Shown one piece after another: positions 20,449 through 30,233 of a stretch of 64,000 nucleotides of DNA. A program made the position numbers and the translations under genes. The stretch is from Bartonella birtlesii IBS 325 (GTDB taxonomy: Bacteria; Pseudomonadota; Alphaproteobacteria; Rhizobiales; Rhizobiaceae). The number at the start of each line of letters is the position of its first letter. Positions within the stretch are counted from its first letter, which is position 1. The notes below the pieces were generated by a model. It saw only the letters and a list, made by a program, of their open reading frames with translations. It was not told the DNA's origin and did no database searches. Where the stretch lies: positions 10,001 through 74,000 of the forward strand of contig NZ_CM001557.1 of the NCBI RefSeq assembly GCF_000273375.1, given 5' to 3'.

Positions 20449-21075
20449 TTATGGAGCAGGATAAGTTACAATACGGTAACGCGTTTCATTGCGCTCAAAG
20501 TTTTTGAAATTGACATCTTCAGGGAAAAATGGATTATAAGCATTTACATGCTTTACAGAGACGCCTTGTGCTTTTGGTGATGGATTAAAAATTGTTCGTT
20601 CATCTCTTTTTTTGACCCCCGTTGAATCAATAATCATATCTGTTCTGTATAATTTTTGCACGTTTTTTCGTGTTTTTTGAGGTACTTTCATAGATTTGAA
20701 ACGAGGAGTAGCCTGTTTCACTTTTCCTTTTTGTGTTTTTATCATAGAGTGCGGCTTTACACGCATATGTGCAAAAGAAATCGTAGGAACATTGTTAACA
20801 TTTACATAATGTGCCAAAACCCAACCATCCTTGCCATTATAACGTAGAGAACACCAAGCTTTATTGGAGAGACAACCATGAATTTGCACTTTTCCTCCCA
20901 TTGGAATGGTAGCAATAACCTTGTAAGCTTTCGCTGGTCCTGTACGTAAAACCGCCTTACCCGATGCGACGCGCGCAACTGTTCCAGCTACCGCATGAGA
21001 AACAGTCATTCCAAGCCCCAATCCACCCACAGCTAACAAAATCATTGTGGTTGATAAGAAATTCTTTTTTAACAT
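20449..21075 (-). CDS. Exported SH3-domain protein
   Basis: The 208-residue product begins with a signal peptide (KKNFLSTTMILLAVGGLGLGMTVSHAVA) and then a bacterial SH3 (SH3_3/4) domain: VASGKAVLRTGPAKAYKVIATIPMGGKV through WCSLRYNGKDGWVLAHYV. The rest (from about residue 100) is basic and low-complexity. Such domains usually bind cell-wall peptides, so a periplasmic, envelope-associated role is likely; the specific function is unknown. I start at ATG 21075 because GGAGAGG precedes it; the frame extends to 21135. It converges with asd. Confidence 0.85.
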   Translation of the reverse strand: MLKKNFLSTTMILLAVGGLGLGMTVSHAVAGTVARVASGKAVLRTGPAKAYKVIATIPMGGKVQIHGCLSNKAWCSLRYNGKDGWVLAHYVNVNNVPTISFAHMRVKPHSMIKTQKGKVKQATPRFKSMKVPQKTRKNVQKLYRTDMIIDSTGVKKRDERTIFNPSPKAQGVSVKHVNAYNPFFPEDVNFKNFERNETRYRIVTYPAP

Positions 21076-21467
21076 TATTTTTTTCCTCTCCAGAGTATGA
21101 AAGACAAAATATTTGTCATTGCAAAAATTTGCCACGTTTCAGTCAAATAGTAATAAATTCTTGTCTCGCCTTCAAAAACCCATCACATTTAGAGAACAGC
21201 TCTCTTACTTTGTCCCCTGCCACCCTATACACCGGGCTATTGTTTTGATTGCACAATATTTGACGCGTAGATTTACTGCTAAAATATCATCTGATTGCTT
21301 GGCTATTCAGCCAATCATCACTTAAAGAAGTTTTGAAAGTGCTATTGGTTCCCCAAACAAATAACTGCGATACAAAAATTATTATCTAGATTGAAAAAAG
21401 GTACCGCGAGCGCACAATGTTGTTTTTTAAAGAATGCTTACAGTATAGGAAAAAATAACATTCTTTT
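21076..21467. other. Intergenic region between the SH3 protein and metQ
   Basis: It contains an imperfect hairpin at 21292-21317 (TTGGCT-ATTC-AGCCAA core) without a U-tract. I looked for a SAM riboswitch because metQNI follows and saw none. Confidence 0.4.
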
Positions 21468-21497
21468 TTGAATAAAAATGATTGAATATTCTATAAA
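21468..21497 (+). promoter_or_regulatory. Sigma-70-like promoter of metQNI
   Basis: TTGAAT and TATAAA are 18 bases apart, 88 bases before the metQ start codon. Confidence 0.45.
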
Positions 21498-21585
21498 GCT
21501 TTTATAAGCTTAAAATCCCTATAATACAGAATTACATTTTCTTCCCTCAACAAGTCTCTTGGAAAAGAAAAAAGGATAAACATCC

Positions 21586-22404
21586 ATGACATTAAAGAAA
21601 TTATCTCGGAATGCCACCATCGGATTCCTCCTTCCTCTCTTTGCACTTTTCTTGTCTGTTCCCTTTTCCATGGCAACAGACAAATCAAAAATCAAACTCG
21701 GTGTTATGGAAGGGCATGAAGCAACTATTTGGAAAGTTGCTGGCGAACAAGCTAAAAAAGCGGGTTTAGAGATTGAACTTGTTTATTTTTCTGATTACAC
21801 TTTGCCTAACGATGCGGTTAATGCAGGAGAGATTGATGCGAATGCTTTTCAACACTCCCCTTATCTTAAAAATCAAATTGAACAGCGTGGCTACAAACTT
21901 TCAACTGTGGGGTACACATTTATTGCTCCCATTGGTATTTATTCACACAAAATCAAAGATTTAAAAGAACTGCGTGATGGCGCACATGTTGGTATTCCTA
22001 ACGACCCATCAAATGGTGGAAGAGCCTTACTTCTTCTCAATTCTTTAAATCTCATTAAGTTAAAAGATCCTCACGATATTCTGGCTTCTCCGCTTGATAT
22101 TATTGAAAACCCTAAAAACTTGCAAATTCGTGAATTAGATGCCGGTATGTTAGGACGAGCGGTTGATGATTTTGATATTGCAATTGTAAACACAAATTGG
22201 GCTTTGGTTTCTGGATTAGACCTACAAAAAGACGCGATAGCATGGGAAAAAGCAGAAAATAATCCTTATAATAATATCATTGTTGTGCGCACCAGCGATA
22301 AAGATGAGCCATGGGTCAAAAAATTAGTTGCTGCTTACAATAACGAGACTGTCCGTGCGAAAATCAAAGAAATTTTCGGGCCAGCCGCGCAAACATCTTG
22401 GTAA
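21586..22404 (+). CDS. metQ: Methionine ABC transporter substrate-binding protein
   Basis: Periplasmic methionine receptor (NlpA/MetQ family) of 272 residues. A hydrophobic signal sequence (about residues 12-30, ending SMATD) precedes IKLGVMEGHEATIWKVAGEQAKKAGLEIELV, and the ligand-site features GEIDANAFQHSPYL and GIPNDPSNGGRALLLL are present. Unlike many members it has no lipobox cysteine, so it is probably a soluble periplasmic protein rather than a lipoprotein. AAAGGA is about 12 bases before the ATG. First gene of metQNI. Confidence 0.94.
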   Translation: MTLKKLSRNATIGFLLPLFALFLSVPFSMATDKSKIKLGVMEGHEATIWKVAGEQAKKAGLEIELVYFSDYTLPNDAVNAGEIDANAFQHSPYLKNQIEQRGYKLSTVGYTFIAPIGIYSHKIKDLKELRDGAHVGIPNDPSNGGRALLLLNSLNLIKLKDPHDILASPLDIIENPKNLQIRELDAGMLGRAVDDFDIAIVNTNWALVSGLDLQKDAIAWEKAENNPYNNIIVVRTSDKDEPWVKKLVAAYNNETVRAKIKEIFGPAAQTSW

Positions 22405-22427
22405 TTACGCCAAATTGGTAGTTATGA

Positions 22428-23462
22428 ATGGAAAAACCCGCTCTGATCTCCTTAAAAAACGTCAGCCGTTATTTTAACAAGACGGCTGGCATTCCGGCTG
22501 TTGACAATTTATCTCTCAATATCCACGCAGGTGAAATTCTTGGTATTATTGGTCGTAGTGGAGCAGGAAAATCAACACTTATTCGCTGCTTAAATGGACT
22601 AGAGAGAATTGACGCAGGGTCTATTTTTTTTGAAGGCGTAGATGTTTCAAATCTGTCAGAAACACAATGGGCGCCTTACCGCCAACGTATTGGAATGATT
22701 TTTCAACATTTCAATCTTTTATCATCACAAAATATTCTTAATAACATCGCATTACCACTTAAATTAAGTGGTATAAACAAAAAACAGCGCTACAAACGTG
22801 CCCTTGAACTCATCGAATTGGTCGGCTTATGTGGTAAAGAGCACTGTTATCCGGCAGAATTGTCAGGAGGGCAAAAACAACGCGTTGGCATTGCACGCTC
22901 TTTAGCTGCTAATCCTAAAATATTGTTATCAGATGAAGCAACCTCTGCTCTGGACCCTGAAACAACACAATCTATTCTGGAACTTCTTGCTGATATTAAC
23001 AATCGTCTAAATCTCACTATTGTACTCATTACCCACGAAATGGAAGTTGTACGCACTATTGCGCATCGCGTTGTTGTCCTCAATCAAGGACGCATTATGG
23101 AACAAGGACGTGTGAAAGACATTTTCACCTCTCCGCAAGAGGAAACAACCATTGCCATGCTCAAACTTGTTACTCCACAACTTCCTGAAAAATTTGCAAA
23201 AAATCTTAAACCAATAGGCCAAGAAGCTGTTATTGAAATCAATATTGCAGGTGAAATTGCCCAACAACCTTTTCTCAATCTTTTGGAAGATGAAATCGGT
23301 TTAAGAGCACGTATTCTGCATGGTGGTATTGATACAGTCCAAGGAGAAACCATCGGGCGACTATTCTTAGGTCTCCCAACAAAAGATAAAGAAGCTTTAG
23401 AAAAAGCTGTTCAGTGGTTGACAGAAAAAGGACAATATTGCGAGGTTTTAGGTTATGTTTAA
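22428..23462 (+). CDS. metN: Methionine ABC transporter ATP-binding protein
   Basis: ATPase of the methionine importer, 344 residues. Walker A is GRSGAGKST (about residue 41), the Q-loop is MIFQHFNLL, the signature is LSGGQKQRVGIARSL and Walker B is ILLSDEATSALDP. The C-terminal 90 residues form the NIL domain that senses methionine and causes trans-inhibition in this family. It follows metQ by 23 bases and overlaps metI by eight bases, so the three genes are coupled. Confidence 0.95.
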   Translation: MEKPALISLKNVSRYFNKTAGIPAVDNLSLNIHAGEILGIIGRSGAGKSTLIRCLNGLERIDAGSIFFEGVDVSNLSETQWAPYRQRIGMIFQHFNLLSSQNILNNIALPLKLSGINKKQRYKRALELIELVGLCGKEHCYPAELSGGQKQRVGIARSLAANPKILLSDEATSALDPETTQSILELLADINNRLNLTIVLITHEMEVVRTIAHRVVVLNQGRIMEQGRVKDIFTSPQEETTIAMLKLVTPQLPEKFAKNLKPIGQEAVIEINIAGEIAQQPFLNLLEDEIGLRARILHGGIDTVQGETIGRLFLGLPTKDKEALEKAVQWLTEKGQYCEVLGYV

Positions 23463-24114
23463 TGTTCTCTCTCGTGAACTCCCCAACGCTGTTTTTGATA
23501 CAATCTTGATGACGATAAGCGCTTCTTTGATGGCGCTTATTATAGGACTTCCCCTTGGCCTTCTCCTTTACATAACCGCACGTGGAAGGATTTTTGCCTC
23601 CTGTCTTATCAATCGCCCTTTGAGTATCCTCATTGATAGTATTCGCGCCATTCCCTTTATTATTCTTGCATTTTATCTTCTTCCTGTCACCCGTATGGTT
23701 GTAGGAAGAGGTGTGGGAATGCCTTCTGTGATCTTTGTGCTCACAATCTCAGCTATTCCTTTTTATGCACGAATGGCAGAACTCTCTTTTAAAACCGTTG
23801 AAAACGGTCTAATTGAAGCTGTTCGTTCTATGGGAGCAAGCCGTCTTCAAATTATTAGGCATGTTCTTATTCCTGAAGCGCTCCCTAGCCTGATCACAGG
23901 TTTTACAGTCATGATTATTTCTCTTATAGGAGCCACTTCGCTTGCCGGATATCTCGGCGGAGGCGGTTTAGGCGACATGGCAATTCGCTATGGCTATCAA
24001 CGCTATAATACCTCAATCATGACAAGTGTCATCATCCTTTTGATTATTCTTAATGTTATTACCCAGTGGTCTTCTGATAAAATTGTGCAGAGATTGGATA
24101 AGAAAAGACATTAA
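23455..24114 (+). CDS. metI: Methionine ABC transporter permease
   Basis: A 219-residue inner-membrane permease with about five helices. The EAA loop contacting MetN is seen in GLIEAVRSMGASRLQIIRHVLIPEALPSLI, and the end LGGGGLGDMAIRYGYQRYN is characteristic of MetI. Start overlaps the metN stop by eight bases. The 3' end of this gene is duplicated immediately downstream. Confidence 0.95.
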   Translation: MFNVLSRELPNAVFDTILMTISASLMALIIGLPLGLLLYITARGRIFASCLINRPLSILIDSIRAIPFIILAFYLLPVTRMVVGRGVGMPSVIFVLTISAIPFYARMAELSFKTVENGLIEAVRSMGASRLQIIRHVLIPEALPSLITGFTVMIISLIGATSLAGYLGGGGLGDMAIRYGYQRYNTSIMTSVIILLIILNVITQWSSDKIVQRLDKKRH

Positions 24115-24160
24115 AATTTAACAATTTCAATTTTTCAAAACCATCATAATGAACAATGAA

Positions 24161-24305
24161 AATGATTTAGGTGGTATGAAAGGTCACTATGGTTATCAGC
24201 ATTATAATAGCTCTATTATGATAAGCACCATCATCCTTTTGATCATTGTCCGTGTCATTACTCAATAATTATCTGATAAAATTGTGCACAAACGCGAGAG
24301 AACAA
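24161..24305 (+). pseudogene. Duplicated, decayed 3' fragment of metI
   Basis: About 140 bases match 23968-24105 of metI: translated in one frame it reads LGG...GYQHYNSSIMISTIILLIIVRVITQ, then a stop where metI has a tryptophan, then LSDKIVH. There is no start or upstream part. It is a tandem partial duplication that is now non-coding and lies between metI and the convergent MaoC gene. Confidence 0.85.
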
Positions 24306-24319
24306 AGCACGTAAACAAT

Positions 24320-24799
24320 TTAAGAGTTCGCGGGATTCTCTCCAACCACTGCCACAATAAGCCACTGAGCAATGAGAGCTGGTTTTTTTAACTGTTCAAT
24401 TTCCACCGTGACGCCATAATGAAAAACAACCCGACCAGAAGGTCGAATCTCGGCATCATTTAAAACAAAACGAGCACGTACCTGTGTACCTGTTTTCACA
24501 GGGCTCATAAAACGCACTTTATCAAAACCATAATTAATCCCCATTGTTGCCCCCTCCAACTCTGGAAGAGCCTCATAAGCTAACGTAGACAAAAGTGATA
24601 AGGTTAAAAAACCATGTGCAATAGTACCACCAAAAGGTGTATTTCTAGCCTTTTTTTCATCCACGTGGATCCATTGATGATCATCTGTCGCTTGTGCAAA
24701 TTGATTAATCATATCCTGCGTAACAAGACGCCACTCCGATACCCCGACTTCTTTCCCAATAAAATTGACGACATCTTGTACTGCTATTTTTTGCTGCAT
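24320..24799 (-). CDS. MaoC-like (R)-specific enoyl-CoA hydratase / NodN-type dehydratase
   Basis: The 159-residue hot-dog-fold protein has the hydratase motif FAQATDDHQWIHVDEKKARNTPFGGTIAHGFLTLSL, with the catalytic Asp/His pair (D-x-x-x-x-H). Family members hydrate 2-enoyl-CoA; the exact acyl substrate here is unknown. I start at ATG 24799 because AGGAAGAG is five bases upstream; the frame extends to 24859. No metabolic neighbours clarify the role. Confidence 0.88.
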   Translation of the reverse strand: MQQKIAVQDVVNFIGKEVGVSEWRLVTQDMINQFAQATDDHQWIHVDEKKARNTPFGGTIAHGFLTLSLLSTLAYEALPELEGATMGINYGFDKVRFMSPVKTGTQVRARFVLNDAEIRPSGRVVFHYGVTVEIEQLKKPALIAQWLIVAVVGENPANS

Positions 24800-24964
24800 A
24801 ACGCTCTTCCTATTTATTTGATAAAAGTCGCCCACGCCTCTTGCTTTTATAAAACCCATTGATTAGAGCATCAAGAATAAAAGATGAATTATTGTAAAAA
24901 CAAACGCACCTGATAGAGTAGAAAATACCTTTTTGATAAGGTAATTTTCAAATGGGAAGAAAGA

Positions 24965-26200
24965 ATGGCAAGCAATGTGAGCCTAACAGGTTTAGCGCGT
25001 GATTTGAAACAGCGTGCAGAAACCAACCCACCCATCCGTGTTGGACTCATTGGTTGTGGTGAAATGGGAACAGACCTATTGTCCACGGTTGCACATATGG
25101 ATGGCATAGTAGTTGCAGCCGTTGCAACAAGAACACCCACACGTGTTTTTGATGCCGCAGCATTAGCCTATGGCGAAGATGGGCATGTACGAGAAATCGA
25201 AAATGCCCATGCCCTTACGCAAACTATTGAACAAGGTCTAATTGCAGCAACCGATGATCTTGATCTTGTTTTACACCATGAACAAATTGATATTATTGTT
25301 GATGCAACAGGTTATCCTGAAGCTGGAGCGAAAATTGGTATCAAAGCACTTGAAAACAACAAACATCTTGTCATGATGAATGTTGAAGCAGATGTTACAA
25401 TTGGCACTTATCTCAAACATGAAGCAGAAAAACGAGGACTCATTTATACACTTGGTGCTGGAGATGAACCTACTTCTTGCATGGAACTTATCGAATTTGT
25501 TTCAGCCCTTGGGCATAAGATTGTAGCAGCTGGTAAGGGAAAAAATAATCCTCTACTCTTTGATGCCACACCTGATGCTTACGAAGAAGAAGCATTACGG
25601 CGTAATATGAATGTACGCATGTTGGTCGAATTTATTGATGGTTCCAAAACGATGGTTGAAATGGCAGCGATTGCCAATGCCACTGGTCTTCTCCCCGATT
25701 GCCCAGGAATGCATGGTCCACAAGCAGCACTTCAAGATTTAAGCAAAGTACTTATTCCAAAACAGGATGGTGGTATTTTGGAGAAATATGGCGTTGTAGA
25801 TTACTCAACAGGCCAAGGTGTTTCTCCAGGTGTTTTTGTCATTGCAGAAATAGCACATCCACGTTTGCGCGAACGTATGGAAGATTTAAAAATTGGTCAG
25901 GGACCTTACTTTACCTTTCATCGCCCTTATCATCTCACAGCAATGGAAGTTCCCCTTACCTGTGCACGAATTATGCTCTATGGTAAAAAAGATATGGCAC
26001 CTCTTGATCACCCCACAGCAGAAGTTTGCGCTGTTGCTAAAAAAGATTTATATCCTGGTGATCAGCTAGACTTTATCGGTCTTTATACTTATCGTGCGTG
26101 GATAATGAGCTATACAGAAGCCCGTACACACCAAGCCATCCCCTGCGGGCTTCTAGAAAAAGCAACCGTAACAGCTAAAATTAAAAAAATGAACTTATAA
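24965..26200 (+). CDS. NAD(P)-dependent oxidoreductase with C-terminal SAF domain
   Basis: The 411-residue product begins with a homoserine-dehydrogenase-like Rossmann domain (RVGLIGCGEMGTDLL, residues 25-39) with IDIIVDATGYPEAG and a central catalytic-type segment (YTLGAGDEPTSCMELIEF), and ends with a SAF-type domain (about residues 335-405, VAKKDLYPGDQLDFIG). Proteins of this layout occur in sugar-alcohol or sugar-acid catabolism loci of Rhizobiales, but the substrate is not known and the neighbours do not help. GGAAGAAAGA precedes the ATG. Confidence 0.8.
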   Translation: MASNVSLTGLARDLKQRAETNPPIRVGLIGCGEMGTDLLSTVAHMDGIVVAAVATRTPTRVFDAAALAYGEDGHVREIENAHALTQTIEQGLIAATDDLDLVLHHEQIDIIVDATGYPEAGAKIGIKALENNKHLVMMNVEADVTIGTYLKHEAEKRGLIYTLGAGDEPTSCMELIEFVSALGHKIVAAGKGKNNPLLFDATPDAYEEEALRRNMNVRMLVEFIDGSKTMVEMAAIANATGLLPDCPGMHGPQAALQDLSKVLIPKQDGGILEKYGVVDYSTGQGVSPGVFVIAEIAHPRLRERMEDLKIGQGPYFTFHRPYHLTAMEVPLTCARIMLYGKKDMAPLDHPTAEVCAVAKKDLYPGDQLDFIGLYTYRAWIMSYTEARTHQAIPCGLLEKATVTAKIKKMNL

Positions 26201-26202
26201 CA

Positions 26203-26316
26203 GTGTATAATACCGCTATTCGTGAAGATCAGTGGATTGCACGTCTTCGCACCAAACAAAACCTTTTACTTCAAGACCTTTCTCATTCATGCATACCCTC
26301 CCCCCTATTACTTTAA
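26203..26316 (+). other. Possible short gene remnant (38 codons, GTG)
   Basis: A frame directly after the previous stop reads VYNTAIREDQWIARLRTKQN and ends in a short hydrophobic tail. Its amino-acid content is protein-like, unlike the sequence that follows, but it has no recognisable family or ribosome-binding site. It may be the start of a lost gene. Confidence 0.3.
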
Positions 26317-26729
26317 ATTTGTCTTATTGATTTATATTTAATTTATCGTTTTTCTTCCTGCATGAAAGCCGTGAATATATAGGGATATTTTTTATTTTAT
26401 CCTGTTATGAAATATAAAAAACATTTTAAAAAGGGTAAAATATGCTTTTTATAAATAACTCTCATATTAACAGCAGGTAAAGAATATTAAAAGGCTAATA
26501 AAGAGAACGAGAGTGCTCGTTTTATAACTAAAAAAATAATCATAAACTGTAAAAAATTAGATTCTACCATTTTAAAAAGAAAAAACGTCAATTGCACAAT
26601 TTAGAATTTTAATAATGCCAACACAAGATACATTTAGCGTTAACTAAAGCTTCCTTTCTATTCAATACAGTATAAATCATTTCAAATATTGATTTTTTAA
26701 ACATAATGGGGTGAACCAAAAATACACAA
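26317..26729. other. AT-rich intergenic region
   Basis: Nothing recognised; very AT-rich, no hairpins with U-tracts. Confidence 0.4.
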
Positions 26730-27080
26730 CTATAGTGTACAGAATAATCCTACAAGAGAGACAACAGCACTAACGAAATCACCAACACATAAAGAAGCAA
26801 AAAGTGATACAATACCTATTCCACCCCAAAAAGCTGAACCTGAAAATACAGAAACTTTTTCAACTTTTCCAAAAGCGAATCTATTTTGTCCTGCAAGATC
26901 ATGGATAACAGCTCTATCTAGCGCTTCAATAACTATACTTTTCTCTAGTGTAGAAATAATTCTACCCTCTTGAAATTGATTTTTTACCAAACTTGCATTC
27001 CCTTCCACAGTTTGTACAAAAAAAAGAATAAAGACTGCAGAAACAATTGAATAAACAATATTGTTAAATATTTTAAACAT
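26730..27080 (-). CDS. Small exported/membrane hypothetical protein
   Basis: A 116-residue frame with an N-terminal signal or anchor (NNIVYSIVSAVFILFFVQTVEG), a central polar part rich in charged residues (about residues 30-75) and a glycine-rich hydrophobic C-terminal helix (GGIGIVSLFASLCVGDFVSAVVSLVGLF). GAAAGAAAG lies just upstream of the ATG. I do not recognise a family; such small exported proteins are common in Bartonella. It stands alone between AT-rich spacers. Confidence 0.6.
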   Translation of the reverse strand: MFKIFNNIVYSIVSAVFILFFVQTVEGNASLVKNQFQEGRIISTLEKSIVIEALDRAVIHDLAGQNRFAFGKVEKVSVFSGSAFWGGIGIVSLFASLCVGDFVSAVVSLVGLFCTL

Positions 27081-27466
27081 AACTTTCTTTTCTCATCTTT
27101 TTTCTTTAAAACAATAAATAATTTTATGTATAAAAACCCAAAAATTATATTTTATAACTTATATATATACACATAATATATTAAAATATATTAAATAATA
27201 CATTATGCAACATATAAAGACACAAAATTAACATAATTTAAATTCACACACTCTTTGAAAATTGGGAGCTCTCATAGCATATCAAAAATTGAAATAACTT
27301 TTTTCAATGAGGTTTACCATTAAAAATTTTTACTTCTGTTGCACCCTTATTTGTTGTAAAAGGACTTTTATTTGCGTTTGTCTCATAGATAGGTTAAATT
27401 GAAGGCTGCAACCTTAGCGCCTTTAATAACTTTGTTTCTATTAACTTTTCTTTTGGGCAATAATTC
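27081..27466. other. AT-rich intergenic region
   Basis: Divergent spacer with strongly AT-rich runs near 27160-27200; no gene or RNA recognised. Confidence 0.4.
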
Positions 27467-28210
27467 ATGCTATCTGATATGCCTTTTCTTTCTCTCTTAC
27501 CCCTGGGCGCACACGAATATCACGGGGATCACCTTCCTTTTGAAACAGACTGGATTATTGCTGAATCTTTTGCAAAAGCACTCACTTTACAAACAAAAGA
27601 ACAATTTCCTATCGCACTTTTACCGGTTGAAAAAATTGGCTATTCTGTAGAACATATGGATATTAAGGGCACAAAAACCCTCAGCTTTTCTGATGCTATT
27701 GAGCGATGGATAAGTATTGGTGAGAACTGCTACCACAAAGGCATAAAACGTTTTCTTCTTCTCAATGCTCATGGAGGAAATTCACCTTTAATGAGCATTG
27801 TTATCACTGAACTACGAAGACGTTTTTCAATGCTTGCAGTAGCAACAAGTTGGAGTCGTTTTGGTCTCCCGCAAGGTTTTATGGAGCCCTCTCAACAGCA
27901 TCTTGATATCCATGGAGGATTTATAGAAACCTCCCTCATGCTCTATTTAGCACCAGAAAAAGTACATATGGAAAAGGCTAAAAATTTTCATAATAAGCAA
28001 GCTGATATGATTGCCAATTATCGCTATTTACGCGCTTATGGTCCTCATGCCTTTGGGTGGAAAATGCAGGATCTGAACACACAAGGAGCAGCAGGCAATG
28101 CAAGTGAAGCAACGCCACAAGCAGGTGAAGCGATTTTTGCGCATATTCTTTGCGGACTTCGTGATTTACTTGAGGATATCAACCGATTTGAAATAAATGT
28201 ATTACAATAA
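27467..28210 (+). CDS. Creatininase-family metal-dependent amidohydrolase
   Basis: The 247-residue product has the metal-binding motifs of the creatininase/formamide-hydrolase family: LPLGAHEYHGDHLPFETD near the N-terminus, LLNAHGGNSPL in the middle and DIHGGFIETSLML. The N-terminus is about ten residues shorter than usual because the frame is closed upstream, so either the start is genuinely short or the true start is lost; the ATG at 27467 is the earliest usable. Substrate unknown. It heads a cluster with a CobW GTPase (13 bases away) and a WD40 protein. Confidence 0.82.
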   Translation: MLSDMPFLSLLPLGAHEYHGDHLPFETDWIIAESFAKALTLQTKEQFPIALLPVEKIGYSVEHMDIKGTKTLSFSDAIERWISIGENCYHKGIKRFLLLNAHGGNSPLMSIVITELRRRFSMLAVATSWSRFGLPQGFMEPSQQHLDIHGGFIETSLMLYLAPEKVHMEKAKNFHNKQADMIANYRYLRAYGPHAFGWKMQDLNTQGAAGNASEATPQAGEAIFAHILCGLRDLLEDINRFEINVLQ

Positions 28211-28222
28211 AAGACGTAAACC

Positions 28223-29251
28223 ATGGAAAAGATACACAATACGCTCAGCAAAATCCCCGTTACGGTTCTCACAGGCTATCTTGGTTCAGGAAAAACTACT
28301 CTTCTCAATCGCATTCTCAGCGAAAACCATGGCAAACGTTATGCCGTCATTGTCAATGAATTTGGTGAAATTGGTATTGATAATGACCTTATTGTTGAAT
28401 CAGACGAAGAAATTTACGAAATGAATAATGGCTGTGTTTGCTGTACCGTGCGTGGCGATCTTATTCGTATTTTGGAAAGTCTGATGCAACGCTCTCATCG
28501 ATTTGATGCCATTATTTTAGAAACAACAGGACTTGCTGATCCCATTCCTGTTGCGCAAACTTTCTTTATGGATGATACTGTCCATGAAAAAACTGCTCTC
28601 GACAGTGTTATCGCAGTCGTTGATGCAAAACATTTTCCACTCCAGCTTAAAAAAAGCCGTGAAGCTGAAGATCAAATTGCCTTCTCTGACATTATTTTGT
28701 TAAATAAAATTGATCTTGTTAGTGCAGAAGAACGTGCACATGTGCAATCGCTTATTTTCGCAATTAATCCCCGAGCCATACTTTATGCAACGGAACGCGC
28801 CAATATCCCACTTAATAAACTCCTAGACCGTGGTTCATTTGACCTACAACGCACACTAGAAAACGATCCCCATTTCCTCAATCACCAGCATTCAGATCAT
28901 GTGTGTGGTCCCGATTGCAGTCATCATCACGTACATCACCATACTTCCACCATTCATGATATTACGATAAGTTCCATAAGTTTAAAAACAAGTGCTCTTC
29001 ATCCAGAAAAATTTTTCTCTTGGATCCAACAAGTAACTCAGAAACAAGGCCCTGATATTTTGCGTTTAAAGGGTATTATTGCCTTTCAAGGAGACGATGA
29101 CCGTTATGTCGTTCAAGGCATACATATGATCCTTGAAGGACAACATCAACGTCCATGGCGTGAAGATGAAAAACGTGAAAGCCGACTTGTTTTCATTGGT
29201 CGCAATCTTGATCCCGAAAAGCTTAAAATTGGTTTTGAAAATTGTGCATAA
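28223..29251 (+). CDS. CobW/COG0523-family GTPase, likely zinc metallochaperone
   Basis: The 342-residue G3E GTPase has Walker [13 protein letters not shown], the metal-binding CXCC motif in [13 protein letters not shown], Walker [11 protein letters not shown], the guanine-specificity motif LLNKIDL and a His-rich loop (about residues 229-243, alternating His/Asp/Cys, including HHHVHHH). Family members deliver metal, most often zinc, to client proteins. Co-location with the WD40 protein downstream is a conserved alphaproteobacterial pairing. No Zur-like site was identified. Confidence 0.9.
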   Translation: MEKIHNTLSKIPVTVLTGYLGSGKTTLLNRILSENHGKRYAVIVNEFGEIGIDNDLIVESDEEIYEMNNGCVCCTVRGDLIRILESLMQRSHRFDAIILETTGLADPIPVAQTFFMDDTVHEKTALDSVIAVVDAKHFPLQLKKSREAEDQIAFSDIILLNKIDLVSAEERAHVQSLIFAINPRAILYATERANIPLNKLLDRGSFDLQRTLENDPHFLNHQHSDHVCGPDCSHHHVHHHTSTIHDITISSISLKTSALHPEKFFSWIQQVTQKQGPDILRLKGIIAFQGDDDRYVVQGIHMILEGQHQRPWREDEKRESRLVFIGRNLDPEKLKIGFENCA

Positions 29252-29261
29252 GTGAGTGACA

Positions 29262-30233
29262 ATGCCAAGCATTACCCATTATGATCTCCAAAGTTATTGT
29301 CTTTCCTGTGGCTTTATTGAGAATAAACCAACCTTCGTTTCCGTAGAAGGTTTAATTGTTTTTTTAGAATCTCCCCCCAAAACCATTAAAGTTCACCAAG
29401 GAATAATTTCAAGCCATTTTGCACATGATAACACAGCTATCATCACAGGTGGAGAAGATGGAAAGGTCTGTCAAACAACAGCAGATGGTCGTACAGAATT
29501 GCTAAGCAAACAAGAAAGCAAATGGATAAACAACGTTGCTTTTGGACCACAGAAAATTTTTGCCTTTTCCTCCTCACGTCGAACATGGGCAAATGTTGGT
29601 AACGGACTACAAGAACTCCTCCATGAACGCAGTATAGAAGGGCTTGCTTTCGCTCCAAAAGGTTTACGGCTTGCTGTTGCCCATTACAATGGTGTGACTC
29701 TTCATTGGTTATCAACGCAAATACCCCCAACCACATTAGCATGGAAAGGAGCCCATTGTGGTGTTACTTTCTCACCAGACAACCGCTACGTCATTTCCAC
29801 TATGCAAGAAAACGCTCTCCATGGCTGGCGTCTTTCTGATAATCAACATTTACGCATGAGTGGCTATCCGAGCAAAGTTAAAAGCTGGTCATGGAGTGCA
29901 AAAGGAAAATGGCTAGCAACATCAGGCGCATCCGCAGCAATTGTTTGGCCTTTTCATGCGAAAGATGGTCCCATGGGAAAAACACCATTAGAACTCGGCA
30001 CACGGGCAAATGCATTTGTCACCACTGTTTCATGCCATCCAAGCAAAGAGATTGTCGCAGTAGGTTTCAATGATGGAATGATTTTATGTGCACATTTTCA
30101 TGATGGCAAAAAAGTTCTTCTCAAAGATTGTGGGAAAAGTGCTATCTCCACCCTAAACTGGGATAAAATGGGACATAACCTAATCTTTGGAAGTGAAGGG
30201 GGTGAATGTGGGATTATCAACATCACTGCCTAA
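29262..30233 (+). CDS. WD40-repeat beta-propeller protein
   Basis: A cytoplasmic-looking protein of about 323 residues without signal peptide. WD-type repeat elements recur, for example IITGGEDGKVCQTTADG, GLAFAPKGLRLAVAHYNGVTLHWL, GVTFSPDNRYVISTMQENALHGWRL and WSAKGKWLATSGASAAIVWPF, so a single seven-bladed propeller is likely. It probably acts as a protein-binding partner of the CobW GTPase next to it. The frame has a GTG at 29256; I use the ATG at 29262. It starts within about ten bases of the CobW stop codon. Confidence 0.85.
   Translation: MPSITHYDLQSYCLSCGFIENKPTFVSVEGLIVFLESPPKTIKVHQGIISSHFAHDNTAIITGGEDGKVCQTTADGRTELLSKQESKWINNVAFGPQKIFAFSSSRRTWANVGNGLQELLHERSIEGLAFAPKGLRLAVAHYNGVTLHWLSTQIPPTTLAWKGAHCGVTFSPDNRYVISTMQENALHGWRLSDNQHLRMSGYPSKVKSWSWSAKGKWLATSGASAAIVWPFHAKDGPMGKTPLELGTRANAFVTTVSCHPSKEIVAVGFNDGMILCAHFHDGKKVLLKDCGKSAISTLNWDKMGHNLIFGSEGGECGIINITA

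Noticed and set aside
21136..21585. Possible SAM riboswitch in front of metQNI
   Set aside because: I found no SAM-I or SAM-II like core; only a promoter-like pair and an unrelated hairpin.
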